DNA of 64,000 nt from positions 1 through 64,000 of the forward strand of contig JAECUM010016682.1 in NCBI GenBank assembly GCA_016617855.1, given 5' to 3'. Source of the DNA: Megalonaias nervosa (lineage: Eukaryota > Mollusca > Bivalvia > Unionida > Unionidae). The notes under the pieces are model-generated. The model worked only from the letters and a program-made list of their open reading frames with translations, was not told where the DNA came from and ran no database searches. Position 1 is the first letter of the stretch. Each line of letters opens with the position of its first letter. Below, piece by piece: positions 47,701 through 61,352 of this stretch. The translations under genes were made by a program, and so were the position numbers.

Positions 47701-47924
47701 AAAAGAACTTCTTGTAATTATGATGCAACATTTTCTCTGGGGATATAACTACAATGATGGGGAAATGTGAGCCAGATGGATAGCGCTTTCGGAGATATGT
47801 TTGCTGTACAGTCAGGCCTTATGTTAATAACAATGAATTATGACTGAACTATTTCTTATTACTATACTTATCATTGGTTTGAGGTTATAGTTTATATCTG
47901 AGTAAAGTCGACTGGCACACTAAT

Positions 47925-47939
47925 GTGTGTGTATGTATG

Positions 47940-48026
<87 letters not shown>
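47925..48026. repeat. (GTAT)n/(TA)n microsatellite
   Basis: Short GTAT run followed by about 40 TA units. Confidence 0.95.
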
Positions 48027-48028
<2 letters not shown>

Positions 48029-48208
48029 ATGATATTGGTTTCAGCAACATAGGAAACACGTGTTTATGGTACTATCTATTACTTGTACGAGGTAATTGGG
48101 GAATATTGCTATATATATTGATGATACTGGTTTCAGCAACATAGGAAACACGTGTTTATGGTACTATCTATTACTTGTACGAGGTAATTGGGGAATATTG
48201 CATTTTTA
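48025..48208 (+). repeat. 92-bp tandem duplication
   Basis: Two nearly identical 92-bp copies starting TTGATGATA(T/C)TGG. They are adjacent to the TA array and separated by TATATATA. Confidence 0.95.
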
Positions 48209-49099
48209 AACACTTAATTAAGAAATGGCATTTTGATAGAGATGAAATGACATTTTGTTTTTCGGAAAAAATGCATGTCTCTTCGCTGCTTATGTTGGTT
48301 TGAGGAAGAGGCTATATTGACTACTCTGGCAGATAGGAATGTAAAGATAAAAGTGTATTTTGATTGGACTTGAGAATCACGAGAAATAGTTAAAGGATGT
48401 TGTAATGGTGCAACATTTTGTAGATAATTTCACAGTACATTCTGTCGTGGTCAGCATAACCATTAAGACTGACGTATGGGCAAATCTCGGATGGGCAAAT
48501 CTCGCAGTAACTTGGCAGCTTGTTATAATTAACCTCTCTTTATTGGAGGTATAAGTTAATTTTAATTAGAGTCCATTCGATAACGGTGAGATAGATATGT
48601 TAACGTAAGGTCATGTAGCTGGAAATTTCAAAGCTTGGACAAACCAGAGCCAAAACGTTTGGGAAATCTTGGGCCATTTGAAACAGTTGTCATAACATTA
48701 TATTTTCCCGAATATTTGTTGATAAAGGCGCTCTAGAGAGAATTATTCTGACTACGACGGGAGTGTTAAAACATTTTGGTAGTTAGAGAAAGTAATCCAG
48801 ATTGACTAAGCTAAACGAGGGGGTGGTTTCCCAGACAAAATTCAAGGTTTAAATAATCTCCCTCCAAATATTAGTCAGTCTAAGATCTGATGGGAGCCAT
48901 AATTTTAGCTCCAAGAAATAACAAGAATTCCGTGTTAGACTGTCCAAGGGACGTGTGTAGGAAAGTTGAGGACACACAATGACAGAGATAGAGAGATTCA
49001 GCTGCATTGTAGGAACAAGTCTATATAAAGCACAAGGTTAGTCTCAACTGCATACAGTATGTTCATTGATGTAAGTTTTCAATTATTTGTTGAATTTAT
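48209..49099. other. No gene recognised
   Basis: No coding or repeat structure noticed. Confidence 0.45.
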
Positions 49100-49345
49100 T
49101 CGTTTTAAATTCATGCTTCAATTTTCCTTGAGCTCAGAAAATAAGTGTACATTCATCTGTCTTGAATGTAATAGAAATCATGTAGTGTAGGAATTTCATG
49201 TATTACTCTGATACGCATTGTGAGAATTAATTTATTTGTCTTGAATGTTATAGAAATCATGTTTCCTAAAGATTTCATGCATTTCTTCCGATACGATGTA
49301 AGAAGTAAATTATCTGTCTTAAATGATTTTCTTCAGGTATGCTGA
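49100..49345 (+). repeat. ~88-bp diverged tandem repeat
   Basis: CTGTCTT(G/A)AATG, AGAAATCATGT and a GATACG block recur about 2.5 times. Confidence 0.6.
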
Positions 49346-49872
49346 GAATTGAGTTTTCTATATCTGGAAATGTATGTCAATAAACTGCTATTTAGCAGGG
49401 AACATGGGAGTGAAGTCCGTTGATTCTTTTGTGTAATTAAGATGTGAATTCTTTTCGACCAAGAATCGATGGTGTTAGCATTAGGAACTTGTGTTGAATG
49501 ACATAGTTCAGCTGGTAATTTTTAGACCACAGTGAGGCGTAATAGTTATCAAAGGGGTCTGAGGTATAGTTATTTGATAGTTCCAGTTAGGAATGAGAGA
49601 AACCGCTAGAGAAAAAAACCCATAAAAATTCACGTTAATATGTTGTTTGTGTATCAGTATTAGGTTGCGAACTGACAACAGTTTACTTCTGTTGAATTAC
49701 AATGAGACAATATCTGACGTAAAAGGAGTGGGAACATCGTTCGATCTCCGAAGGAAAAAACTGAACACGTATTTAGGTTGGGTATTATATTTATTTGAAG
49801 GAAAAATAGCTCCATACGTGTACAGCACATTGGAAAGAGCGCAGTCTACAACCAAGACGGCTGAAGACCCGA

Positions 49873-49875
<3 letters not shown>

Positions 49876-49963
<88 letters not shown>
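49876..49963. repeat. (GA)n microsatellite
   Basis: About 44 uninterrupted GA units. Confidence 0.95.
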
Positions 49964-49967
<4 letters not shown>

Positions 49968-52900
49968 CGACAACGCCGACCTATCACAATCAGTCATTCG
50001 ATTATATGATGAAACTTGTCTGTCGGTGTAACAGAACGGCTAATTGAATTTAATATAAATTTTGTAACTCTGAGAAAGTGAATCAATCAAATGTCATGTT
50101 CAATTTAATTTTGTTTATGTAATTGATTAAGCTTTTATATTTTACATACGGGGGCTCGTGTTGTTCCATACTATATCTCTGTTAGTCCATCAGTTAGTTC
50201 ATTTTATTTATATCCGTACAATAACACGTGGTCGATCATCTCCTAGATAACGATAACCAAAATTACCATAAGGAGTAGAGATGTCAATCACCGACGAGGA
50301 ATGTTTGTGATAATCACAACAAACACGAAACTAGAAGCGCTTTGAAAGAAAAGGAGGAAAACTTGTTGGGTGCATAAAATATAGAAATCGAACATCTTAT
50401 TTCAAATCATAAACAACCAAACTACGTCAGTGCTTCTTTATGGTTTATTGTGACAGTTCAATCTAACAGTAGATTGCTTTTTACACAAGCGAAGTCGATG
50501 ACTTTTGCTCTTGAAAAGCATCTAATGCCTCTAATGAGCCTCTTAAACAAATATTGTTTTCACTGCATGCTCTTTGCTAATATTATCTATTTTGGCGTCA
50601 TATATATTCCTCTGCACCACACACCACTTCTACACATGTTGTGGGTGTTATAAACACTCTTCTGCATCATACACTATCTTTACATTATTTTTTCATTGTC
50701 ATATTGAAACAGAAGGTACAGCATACTTTGGGGAAAGAATGTGAGTTTAAACAGAACCATCTAATATAAAAGTCCCTTAAGATGAAAAGCGGACCAAACT
50801 ATCATCAAAAAATATTTTATAATTACGAAAATACCCTAAACAAATACATCCTTGTGACATTTGTTTAAAGATGATGGCGTCCTGAAACGCAGTATTTGCT
50901 CGTGATACCGTATTGTTGCAGGCTTCGGTGATATTTGAGAAATAAATCATCGCTAAATTGTATAGCCCTCTACCTGTTGTAATCTTACTGTAATATTACT
51001 GAAATCCATGGTAACTATTTTCCTTCAGTATATGACACTCTTTGTAATAAAAACAATACTTATTCACCTGCACCCATATTAACTTCCAGGTATAGTAGCC
51101 TTCGATACAAGATTGCTCGATAACACAGACGCTGACAAGCTGAACTAAACTTGATTGACTCCTATTATTTCTAAGGAAAGCTGACACAGCATAACATGAA
51201 ATCACTCGCGTAAATCAATTCTTGTCAGTGGCAGAACGGTAATGGTCACCTTGTATATAGAGTTCTTGATCATAGTCATTATTTTTGTAATAATGATATG
51301 TATTGAGGATGTTTCTATTTAAATATTTTACTCTCTTTTTATCAAAAATTCCATATTATGACTTAATATTACGTAATACTGTTGTATAAAGTGATACAGA
51401 GGCATGCCAGGGGACTGAAATACCAACTGCTACTGACTAATATACCTTGTATGATTTTTGTAAACAAAATGTATTTTTCTCAGCTTTGAAATGTTTGACA
51501 TAAATCATGCGAAGCAATGATGGGTTATCCGATTTTTTTTTCACAGCAGAGAGATTGAATGGCATTATTTAAATCAAGTAACCATTTGATATAAATCTAA
51601 TGACTGAAAACTTCATAGACATTTGAGGAAATGATATATTAATGCTATCCATTGCTTTCGAGTAAAGGAGATTCATAATGAAAACATCTTGATTAATTAA
51701 GCAGTCTCAGTTTGTATAGGATATAGGTAAGGCAATATTTATTTACATCCTTTAAAAGGTCTCGTAATTTTAACGTGAACATGATTATACAGGACTTGAT
51801 TCGCAGGCATTATGTTTATCCAAGGGTATGTCATTTTAGATTTCAAGTTAGTCAGAGAAATCAAGGGTCCCTTTGTACTTTTTCTATGCTGTTAATAAGA
51901 CAGCGACTATGAAAAGGTTCACACTCGCATTAAAACTGACTTTTCCTGCTTGATTTATAATTTCAGATATGTAAAATGAAATTCAAACCGATATTCTACC
52001 ATGATTAAATGTGAGATTAAGAAGAAAGAATATTCATAAATATATCTATAAAACGAGAATGTATTTAGGGTAGATTATTATGCATAATACCTGTTCTAAA
52101 GATGAAGTCAAACATGTACAACAAACTCTCTGGTCAAAGTGGAAGTTAACTTCATTTCTCAGTCATTAACTATAGAGAATCTGTACAAGTGAACGGTAGG
52201 TTTTTAAGTCATAAATAAAATTCAACTAAAAACCAGTTTCATTTATGCTACAGACGAGCCAGTTGCAACGTCTTCTCTAATAAATTAGTTGCCATGGCAA
52301 CGGAAAGAAACCTGCAAAAATTTAGTTGAGTGATACCGGAATCTGAGTCACGATGCAGTAACCGACATTTTTCCGGTACACTCTATTTTCCCTTCTGAGA
52401 TAAAGACGTACGTACCATCAAACTTTTCAATTTTCACTTAAATTGTGATCCCTAAAGTAAAGGTGATTTCCGCGAACTGTGACTGCTTAATTTAGCAGGT
52501 CAAAATTGAGGGCAAAATCGAAAATCGTTGTATAAGAAGAATTGGGAGGCGGAACACCAACTTTATTTGAAGGTTCATTAAAACAGAAGAAAGACCTTTC
52601 CATTAAAGTGTCAAACACTGGGTCCTTGCTTAATGATAATGACATAAAATTCAAAATACTCTGACCCCGATTTAATTTATCCTGACATCTGATTAGCATG
52701 TGGAGTGATTTACAAGCATAGATAGGCCATGTGATCGATGTCGCGGGTGTATGCTATATGATAGCCTTTATTTTATTCTCACCACAACTCATAATTATTA
52801 TGGTGAACGAGAACACTCCTTAAGTTTCAAAAGACTCATCCAAATAAAAAGCATATCAATGCCCGCAAACTTATTTATTTATTTATTTATTTATTATAAC

Positions 52901-53870
52901 ACGTTTGCACAAATTTTGATGTAAAGTGTTCGGTTAGTAAGAAAGAACAAGATTACAACCCTGTACAAAAAGAACTGTATTTATAAAATTTGACATTCTG
53001 TCAAAAATATATCACTGTTTACTTGAACATATTTGTATAAAAACACGTTTGTAGTATTGCTTGAATAAATATCCAATTTTAAAAAAGATAAATAATATCA
53101 CAATTCACTAGTATAATTTACAAGAATTTGAAAGGGCATTCGTGTGACTACATAATTAAAACTTTTAGTATATATGTTTTGTTAACAGAAGGAAGTCTTT
53201 TATTTCATTTCTTATAATCGTTATGATTAAAAACGTCAAACATTCTTTCTTCTCTAACAAGTAAAATATGAAAACATAACACCTTTGGATTCGAGGAAAT
53301 AATATCTTTTGGAAACGGTTATTTTAAATTTAATTCACATACATGAAAAAAGAAACATTCACCTCATCAAAAGATAAGCAAACCACTGTCGCCAGTTGAA
53401 ATGATTGATCTAATCCAAATAAAGAGAGAAGTAATAAATCTACCAGACTTTCGAGGATCTTATTATGCTCTTTAGTACGTTTGTGAGTCTAGAGAAATTA
53501 ATCAGTTGAAACAACAACTGATATCGCACTAATGAAAGCTTCCAGAAGTCCAAAACAACAACTACTTTCATAAATATGTCTGACACCATTTATAAACATG
53601 ATCCAATAGATGTCTGCCTTTAGGAGACCTAATTAAACGAAATATTTAATCTTAAAAACTTCACAAAGTACAGCATCTTTTCAAGAAATACTGATATGGC
53701 TGTTGAAGAAGCCTCCATGAGCATAAAAATATCAAAACTCATCACAGCCAAATTAATCTAAATTCTACTTTACAGGCTCCAAGCCAAAAATCCAATGCTT
53801 TCAGAGAATGTAGTTTACACAAGAAATTTGAATCATGTTTAAGGATTTTACACGTGTTAATTTTCTGCAT
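49964..53870. other. No gene recognised
   Basis: Long AT-rich stretch with a short (TTTA)n run at 52871-52896. No domain-bearing frame was seen on either strand. Confidence 0.5.
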
Positions 53871-53874
53871 GTTA

Positions 53875-54012
53875 AAGAATTTTAACATCTTTAACTTTTA
53901 TATTTTATCTTGTATGTACTTAATTAAACGGGGTTTGGAAGGTTTCATCTTCGTAGAGTTTTGTGCAATTCAATTTGACATTTTGATACAAGATCTTTTG
54001 TGCTGAAGTACC
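53875..54012 (+). repeat. Jockey-like LINE 3' end
   Basis: Matches the 3' untranslated region of the copy at 42.4-43.8 kb (TTTTATATTTT, GTGCAATTC and GCTGAAGTACC...AAA tail). It lies directly before the next, longer copy. Confidence 0.55.
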
Positions 54013-54019
54013 GTAAAGA

Positions 54020-56150
54020 ACTACTACATACATACATCAGTGTCGATTTAGACGCTTGAGAAGCACATTAGACCATCTTGACAGGTTTGCGGCATTTAAT
54101 ATAGGAAGCCTTCATAAAGAAGGAACATATCGTTGCCGTCTTGGACACCTCAAGAAGTAGGGCATAATAAAAGACAAATTCAGCCTAGTTCTAAAGGTCT
54201 GATTTCTTAATATTATCTTCAATTTTTCAGAGATAAAAATATCAGAGTTGAGGTATACAACACCCTTTCTGGAAGCAATTCTCAGGAAATGGGTGTACCT
54301 CAGGGCAGCATATTGTCAGCCGCTCTATTAAATATAAAATTTAACATTGTTGTGAAATTCCTGACTCCAGGAACTGACTGTTCGTTATATGTCGACGACT
54401 TTGTTACTGTTTGAGATGAAAAAGAATCCATACTATTGACTGGCAATTAAACTTAAAAATAATTCAAAATGGGCTAATGAAAACTGGTAAAATTTTCGAA
54501 ATCTAAAACTGTTTGCATGCATTTCTGCCGGTTACATCGAACTCATGATGATCCAAGGCTCTATCTTGATGACTGTCTATCTTGATGACTGTCTTCTTCC
54601 TATTGTGAAGGAGACCGAATGTTTATGGCTATTTTCGACCGTAAACTAACGTTCATTACACGTATGAGATACCTCAGGGACAAATGTTAAAAATCCTTCG
54701 ACGTAATAGCAAACATAGAGTATGGATGTACGCTTTATCCGATACACAGAGACTTAGACTTTATCTGGATGCATTGAGAATTTCCTCTTCAGACTTCAGA
54801 AATCCTGCATGCTGAGGTAAAAGAACCATCCCTTTATCTAAGAAGGACGAAATTGACTCTTTGGTAGGCTACCAGTCTCGTGTAATTCATCTAACCACGC
54901 GTCTTTAGACCTATATATTAGATCTTGTACGCACAAGAAACCAAACTTCATTTCATCCTTTTCGGATAAGAATTCGCACCGAGAGAGAAACAGTAACAAT
55001 TACAGTTATAAATACTGGAAAAGTATATGATCTAAAATTGCCACCTTAGTTGTCTGCACCCCATCCCTAACAAGTATATTGACCTTTACCAATCCATAAA
55101 ATATGCATCATACGTTTTTCCTTGTTCTGGGTAGGTTTAACGAAATCGGTACCTCTCATCGTAGAGGCATGTCCCTGTATACAAACGATTCAAAAAATGG
55201 ATACGCAACTGGAGCTGTCACTGAAAAACGTGTCACCATATCATGGCGGTTACCTGATAACGCCTCAATTTGCACTGCAAAAATGACAGCCATACTCAAA
55301 GCTAATGACCAAGGCTGCAACGTCACAAAAGAACAAATTTAATAATCTTTTCTGATTTCCTTTACAAAACCTTAAATCAGACACTCGTTAATACCCCATG
55401 TATTAGATAAGCATAATTAGCTCTTACGATGCTGAACAAGTTTTTTTGTATTGTTGGCCGCCTAATCACATTTATATATAGGGTAACGAAACAGATACAC
55501 CAGCCACAGATTCCATACACTGACTTCAAACAATGTACAAATAAGTACATTTTTCATACTTGTCAAAAATAAATGAAACACTAACTTAACAAACAAACTC
55601 CAGAACATCAAACCGAAAATTTTATTATGGCATCCCTCTTATAGAACCTGAATGGTGAACCTCGACCAGAGTGTATACTGCCATTTTTCCACTGACAGTT
55701 AACAAATTCAGCTATAGTATGTCGACTTCCACACTGTGAGACTCAAGTATCTTGATGCGCACTCGATGAAGAAATTGTATGATGAATGATGTACTACCCA
55801 AGAAAATCTCTGACATTTTGAGGTAATACAGTTTGCTTAACAACGTTTGACCACTTGTTTCTGGGATTTTATGTGTTATCTTTAGCAGAAATTTACAAAA
55901 TGTATCTGTCTGTTATATTCTACCTTGCTGTGATGCATGCTTACATTTATTTAGAAGAGTGTGTCTTCCAATGTTTTTGTGCAATTCTTCATTTTTACAT
56001 TTTGTTTTACTTTAGTTTTTGTTTCCACCACAAAGTTGGTATTGCGCTATTGCATATACGCATTTATACATTCTATTTCCTTACCACTACAAATAATAAT
56101 GTGGCTGGATGGTTAGATAGTCATGATTAAGGAAATAATCAATCATTCCA
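54020..56150 (+). pseudogene. Jockey-like LINE, RT to 3' end
   Basis: 5'-truncated within RT: CRFRRLRSTLDHLDRF near 54045 and FIKKEHIVAV near 54110. GVPQGSILS near 54290 and an intact YVDDF box (54388-54402) follow. Then RLRLYLDALR near 54750, a RNase H domain at 55103-55342 (YTNDSKNGYATG ... RLPDNASICTAKMTAIL) and IPYTDFK near 55515. The 3' untranslated region ends near 56150. The RT catalytic box and RNase H core are readable, but frameshifts and stops lie between the domains. This is the best-preserved copy of this family in the window. Confidence 0.8.
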
Positions 56151-57340
56151 TTGTGTTAGGACTATATGGTCTGAAACTAAGTAACAGAAAAGAGCGAAAA
56201 TCAACAAATTTTGTAACATTCATAAAATTGTTATTTCCGTAGAATACAAAGTGAACATTTCAAATAACTTCTAGTATTGTGAATTTAATCCCAAATAGTC
56301 CTTAAAGTTCTATCACAAGTTCAAATGTATAGAGTATTCCTAATGAATCCAGTGGTGTTCCAGATGAATTCCAAGCTTGAAAGCGCTTGTGTACCAATAG
56401 CCTGGAATAGTGTCCATGTTCTTACAGTCTTGATGTATCACAATGCTATGATCCAGAATGTCTCTAAATGAATTCACAGTAATCCCAAAATAGTGATTTG
56501 TTCCTAAAGTATTATTGAAAACTTTGTCATTACAGTGAATGATTGAAATAAATGCATCCTTTCAAGTATTAATTGAAACACGACTAAAACTGATTCCTCT
56601 AAAGACTGATGGTCAAAATCCAACAAGCAATACAAATTATACATACATAATAATTGTCAGAGGAGCTGACTTAATTATAATACTCGCCAGTTCCGCTATG
56701 CATTTGCTTTAAATTCACCTTTCAAGTAAAGAACTGCACTTTTCATAAAAAATTTTCAATCCTTGCAAAGTTTTTTCAAGACATAACAACGTTCTGTTTT
56801 TATGATTTCGCAACTAGATTCAAGGTTTGTTGCTTCAAGTTTTATATATTTTAATAATTGTATACTTTCTTGATAAAAAATGAATTATTAATTCTGAATT
56901 ATTATCCTCTGTAGGTCTATTTCTTCCGTAAAGCTATTTTTATCTCCTTGACGGACAACTTGCTTACTATAAATCCGACATCGCCTCCATCCTGACACGA
57001 CAGCCAATTTCCGCTGAAGACTTAAAAGTTCTTGCCCCATGCAAGAATTCTTCCAAGCCACTGCCTTCCGATGCAATTACCAAGTAAAGGAAATGTTTAT
57101 GAGAAATTACATTTGTTGAGAATGTATTTAATATCTAAAGCTATAATAATTTTCATTGATTACACTCGTATCTATTTCGCTGTATATCGGAACATTACTG
57201 CACCGCTGGACTTAATGGTTCGTTGCCTAACAATCCAATTCATTTAAAGAAAAATTGTTTATTATCTTGACTATGTAGCTTTTGTTATGATATATCTCTC
57301 TGTCTTTAGACAGCAACATGGCTATTCTAATTATGTGATG
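56151..57340. other. No gene recognised
   Basis: AT-rich. The ends of neighbouring LINEs may extend into it, but nothing is certain. Confidence 0.4.
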
Positions 57341-58450
57341 TTGGTGTGGATATTAACATAATTTTATCTGTGAATGTTAGAGGTCTGACAAGTTCGGTCT
57401 TTAAAAGAAGAGACATTTTTAATTGGGTGAAACAAAAGACTGTATCTGTATTATATTTTCGAGAAACTCGTTGTATGAAAATTATGAAATACATTGGACA
57501 GCTAAATACGGTTAGAAACTGATATTTATCCATTGTACCAGTAATAAGTTTGAATTGGTAATTCATAAAAGAAGTCAAGGGAGATTTATTATCATGAATA
57601 TGACAGTTAAATAACTCGTTAATTTGTATAATCCTTATAATTCTACCTTATTTTAGGAAACAGTTGATTTTGAAAATCCACTCATTATAATGTGCAGAGA
57701 CTGTAATATAGTTCATGACTGCGAATACTTACTTATGATTATTGACACCAACAGACTAGAGAAGCAATTCAAGACTTGAAAATGAATTCGAATTAATCGA
57801 CATCTGGAGAGATTCCAGTCAAGAATGAAAGATGTATACATGGAGACAACAGCCTCGCTTTGAACAAAGTGGATTAGGTTGTTGTATTGTATCTGACAAA
57901 ATTTATACTAGTACAGATGATGCATGTATTTTGTAGATATAAAACAGACTATTTAGCAGTTGTTGTGAATGTGACTTTTTAACGATTCCTGGGGAAGAAT
58001 CATTGAATTGAATGCTCATCTAATGAAGACCATTAAATATATTGATTTGGTTGAAAGTAGTGGAACTGATTCTGTAGAAGAATATTGCATCATGGAAACA
58101 ATGAGGACCCTCTACGTGTTTTCTTTCTTGCAATGGTACAATTTTCTTTGAACGTTTGACAATAAAAATAAAATCTGAAATTATAGATTATTTTATTAGA
58201 AAACCAAACCAGAAACAGGAAAAACTCAAAGAAAGCGAACGTGAAATATTAGACAAGTTATAACAGACTGACCAGCAACATAGCTTAGAAATATTAGGAA
58301 AAGAAAAGAAAGATTAATTTTATCACTCTAGAACAAATACATAGAAGGTGTTATATTACTGTACGAGTTTGTTCAACTTGATGATGATGATGACGATGAT
58401 GAAACTCAAGAAGTTCAAAGTAGATATTTTATCAAATCAATTAGAGGATT
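57340..58450 (+). pseudogene. L1/Tx1-like LINE endonuclease region
   Basis: A frame reading LSVNVRGLTSSVFKRRDIF near 57363-57420, followed by WVKQKTVSVLYFRETRC, is the N-terminus of an L1/Tx1-type endonuclease. KMYTWRQQP near 57830 matches the segment near the domain's end, and a Lys/Glu-rich linker lies at 58140-58270. Stops and frameshifts are frequent, and the RT is not found downstream. The Q in the usual QETHC box is R here. Decayed fragment. Confidence 0.6.
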
Positions 58451-58589
58451 ATGCGACGATTTCTTTACAATTTTTGGCTGCGCTAAGTCTTTAAAACAGG
58501 TGGAAATGGAAAATCAGGCTTTGATTTTTTGTGTCGGAAAAAAATAAAGGTAGAATACGCAATAAAAATTGAAGAGCTATATCCTTTGT

Positions 58590-59935
58590 AACTGTTGACC
58601 CCAAGATTGCGGAGGTCGAATTGCTGTCACCACAAAGAACTCCATCGTTCACCGTCTTAATTCCTCTACAACGTTCAGTTTTGAACACACATCGCTTGAA
58701 CTGGTCCAAGCCTCACTGAAAATGGAACAAAGGTCAGTTCATTTTTTTTCTGCCTCTACCGGCTTTTTCATAGTCAAGAAACAAGGTGACTGAATCTCTT
58801 TTTTGGAGCAGTTTCCTAACCTCCTGGAGTATGCAGATTTGATACGTGGCAACGTGATCATTCTAGGAAATTTCAACTTTCACGTTGACTGTCCTGGAAA
58901 CCAATACACATCAAAACTACTAGATTATATTCACATTTTCAACCAAACACAGACAGTTAGCCAACTTGTCCATAAATATGGTCACATTTTAAACTGGATT
59001 CTTCATAGACCTGATGATAATGTTACATAGTCTTCACTGGTGTCCCACAGACTTGCATCTAATCACATCTGCGTCATATGCCATCTCAATGTATCAGCCC
59101 CTATTCCTCTATATTTGCTTTGGACAGTGGAAGATTACAATCCCCAGAGTCCTTTACTTGTCTGCGGCATTTGACACAACAAACCTTGATATATTACTTC
59201 AGTCACCTAATCACCAAACAAAGACCTTTTCATTCACATCCTTTACCTCAAACACTAAGTATCGGCAATACCAACATTAAATTCACACAGTTAGTACGAA
59301 ACCTAGCTGTCACTCTCATTTCTTTCGGTTAATGCCACTAACACACTTGTGTGTTCCTTAGCACTTTCAAAACTGGACTATTGTAATTCACTTCTGTCTG
59401 GTTCGTCTCAGTATCTACTATAGAAACTTAGAAAAGTTCAAAACAAGCTGCTTGGGTCATCTTTAGAGTACGAAGAACTAAGCACACCACCTCCTGCAAT
59501 GTAACCTTCACTGGCTACCTGTTCGATTCAGAATCAAACACAAAATCTCTTCATTTCATTGACTGATTCCAGTCTAATATACCAATCTGACCTCACCCAT
59601 ATGTATACCCCATCCTGAAACTTCCGCTCCTATTGGGACAGCCGCATTCTTGTTGTTCCTATTGTTAAACTGAAGTCATACAACTTTCTTTTGCGTACCA
59701 GGGCCCAGCTACATAGAACAAATTGTCCATACATCTTAGACACAAGGACACTGTGATCTCATTCACGAGTGCTCTTAAAACGCACCTTTTTCGACTACAA
59801 GAACAGACTTAAAGACTTAATAATGTTTACTTCCTTAATTACTTTCAGCATGTTTTGTTATGTAATTTCATGGTGTTTGTGTTTGTAATCTTGTTTTTGT
59901 ATATGTTTTTATGTATTATCTAATATTGCAAAGAG
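58590..59935 (+). pseudogene. CR1/L2-like LINE with internal deletions
   Basis: GGRIAVTTKNSIVHRL near 58610 and VIILGNFNFHVD near 58854 belong to the endonuclease; the usual GDFN is GNFN here. HKYGHILNWILHRPDDN (58970-59020) ends that domain. Only LSAAFDTTNLDILL (about 59160-59202) represents RT, so most of RT is deleted. The 3' part ends in a KTHLF-like segment (59780) and a TAA-rich tail leading into the trinucleotide array at 59967. Confidence 0.7.
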
Positions 59936-59965
59936 CTTTAAATATTAGGCGTTGTAGTAAATCTA

Positions 59966-59966
<1 letters not shown>

Positions 59967-60053
<87 letters not shown>
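59967..60053. repeat. (TAA)n-(TTA)n microsatellite
   Basis: Like the array at 23.5 kb, it switches from TAA to TTA in the middle, giving a perfect hairpin. It lies just after the 3' end of a LINE. Confidence 0.9.
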
Positions 60054-60055
<2 letters not shown>

Positions 60056-60297
60056 AAGAACAACACAAATGAAAAAAAAAAAAAACATATCTTAACTTAT
60101 TGAACATTTAAGACGTTGTATGAATAAAACCTGAGCTCAACACAGTAATATAGCTTCTTTCCTGCTATGGAAGCTCACAGGTACGTGTTGTGATTCTCAT
60201 TCAGTAGCGAACGAAACAAAGCTTCATGAAGGGCATGGAATATAATGTAGCCAGTGACATGGAGACGGATAAATTTAAAATGTGCAGAGTATGTGTT

Positions 60298-60757
60298 AGT
60301 CCGATAAACGAAACCACCAAAACTGTGTTGATACTGATGGACGATTTGTAGGAATGATGTCGACTGTTAATTAAAATCTTTAAATTTGCCGCATACTAAT
60401 ATCTCCGGAATACTAAAGCGTACAGTTTAGACACCAGTATTGGATAACAGCCGTATGTAGCACCAAAATTCAAAATGGCCACAGGACATATGGTTGTGTT
60501 ATTCCATGTACAATTACATGTAGTCAAAAGTAGGATATGATCCCGAAATAGTCTGTAATTATCGATCAAAGAACCCTTCAAACAATGGTTGCTCAAGGGA
60601 CGCGAGAAACTGGTACGCGTCTAAAATGTGTACTGATGTATTGCGAACAGGACTGTCTGCAAACAATTCCTCGATTTTGTGAATAGATGGATTCAGACCC
60701 ACAAATCGTCCATCAGTATCAACACAGATTTGGGGGCTGATTTATCGGACTAAGTGT
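60298..60757. repeat. inverted repeat, ~56-bp arms, ~340-bp spacer
   Basis: TGTGTTGATACTGATGGACG plus ATTTGT (60326-60351) and the flanking AGTCCGATAAA recur inverted at about 60693-60755. No coding content. Confidence 0.7.
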
Positions 60758-60879
60758 GCCTCAAGATTACTGCCATTGTAATGTGGCCCATCGGTGTTGC
60801 ATAACACCTGGAAATAAGGATAAAGATTCATTATGGAGTCACTTGTTCTTCATTAGATTACTAGCACGTGAAAGAGTTG

Positions 60880-60884
<5 letters not shown>

Positions 60885-60942
<58 letters not shown>
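60885..60942. repeat. (TC)n microsatellite
   Basis: About 29 TC units. Confidence 0.95.
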
Positions 60943-60946
<4 letters not shown>

Positions 60947-61339
60947 CAACAGCATCAACTAACCATCGCTAGCAGTCCATTTTCAATATTTGTATAAATC
61001 ATATTGTAATAAATTTGGAGTATGTGCATTTGGTTATAGTGCCCCCGTTTCAAGGAATACTTAAGATTTTTGTGATTTACTTGTTTGATTATTGGAACTC
61101 GGTGCAGTGGAAATATTCCTTATCCGGAAATAATTAGCCAATTACTATGAGCAAACGTCACGGAGTGAAGTGTTAGTGAGTTTCTATGATGCCATCGTTC
61201 ACTTTTAGTGAATTCAGGTCAAAACCGCATGAGTGTCCCTGTCTTACCATAGTCCCTATTAAAATCTAGTGATGTACGTTGGTGGTATGACTACAGTGGC
61301 GGTATTTACGGTAGGAAACCGGTAAATTGCACAATAGAA
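60943..61339. other. No gene recognised
   Basis: No feature noticed. Confidence 0.45.
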
Positions 61340-61352
61340 TCAACAAGAAGGG

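Noticed and set aside
55855..56130. Membrane protein of 91 residues
   Set aside because: Its hydrophobic stretch is a translation of the AT-rich 3' untranslated region of the Jockey-like LINE, similar to 43.55-43.79 kb.
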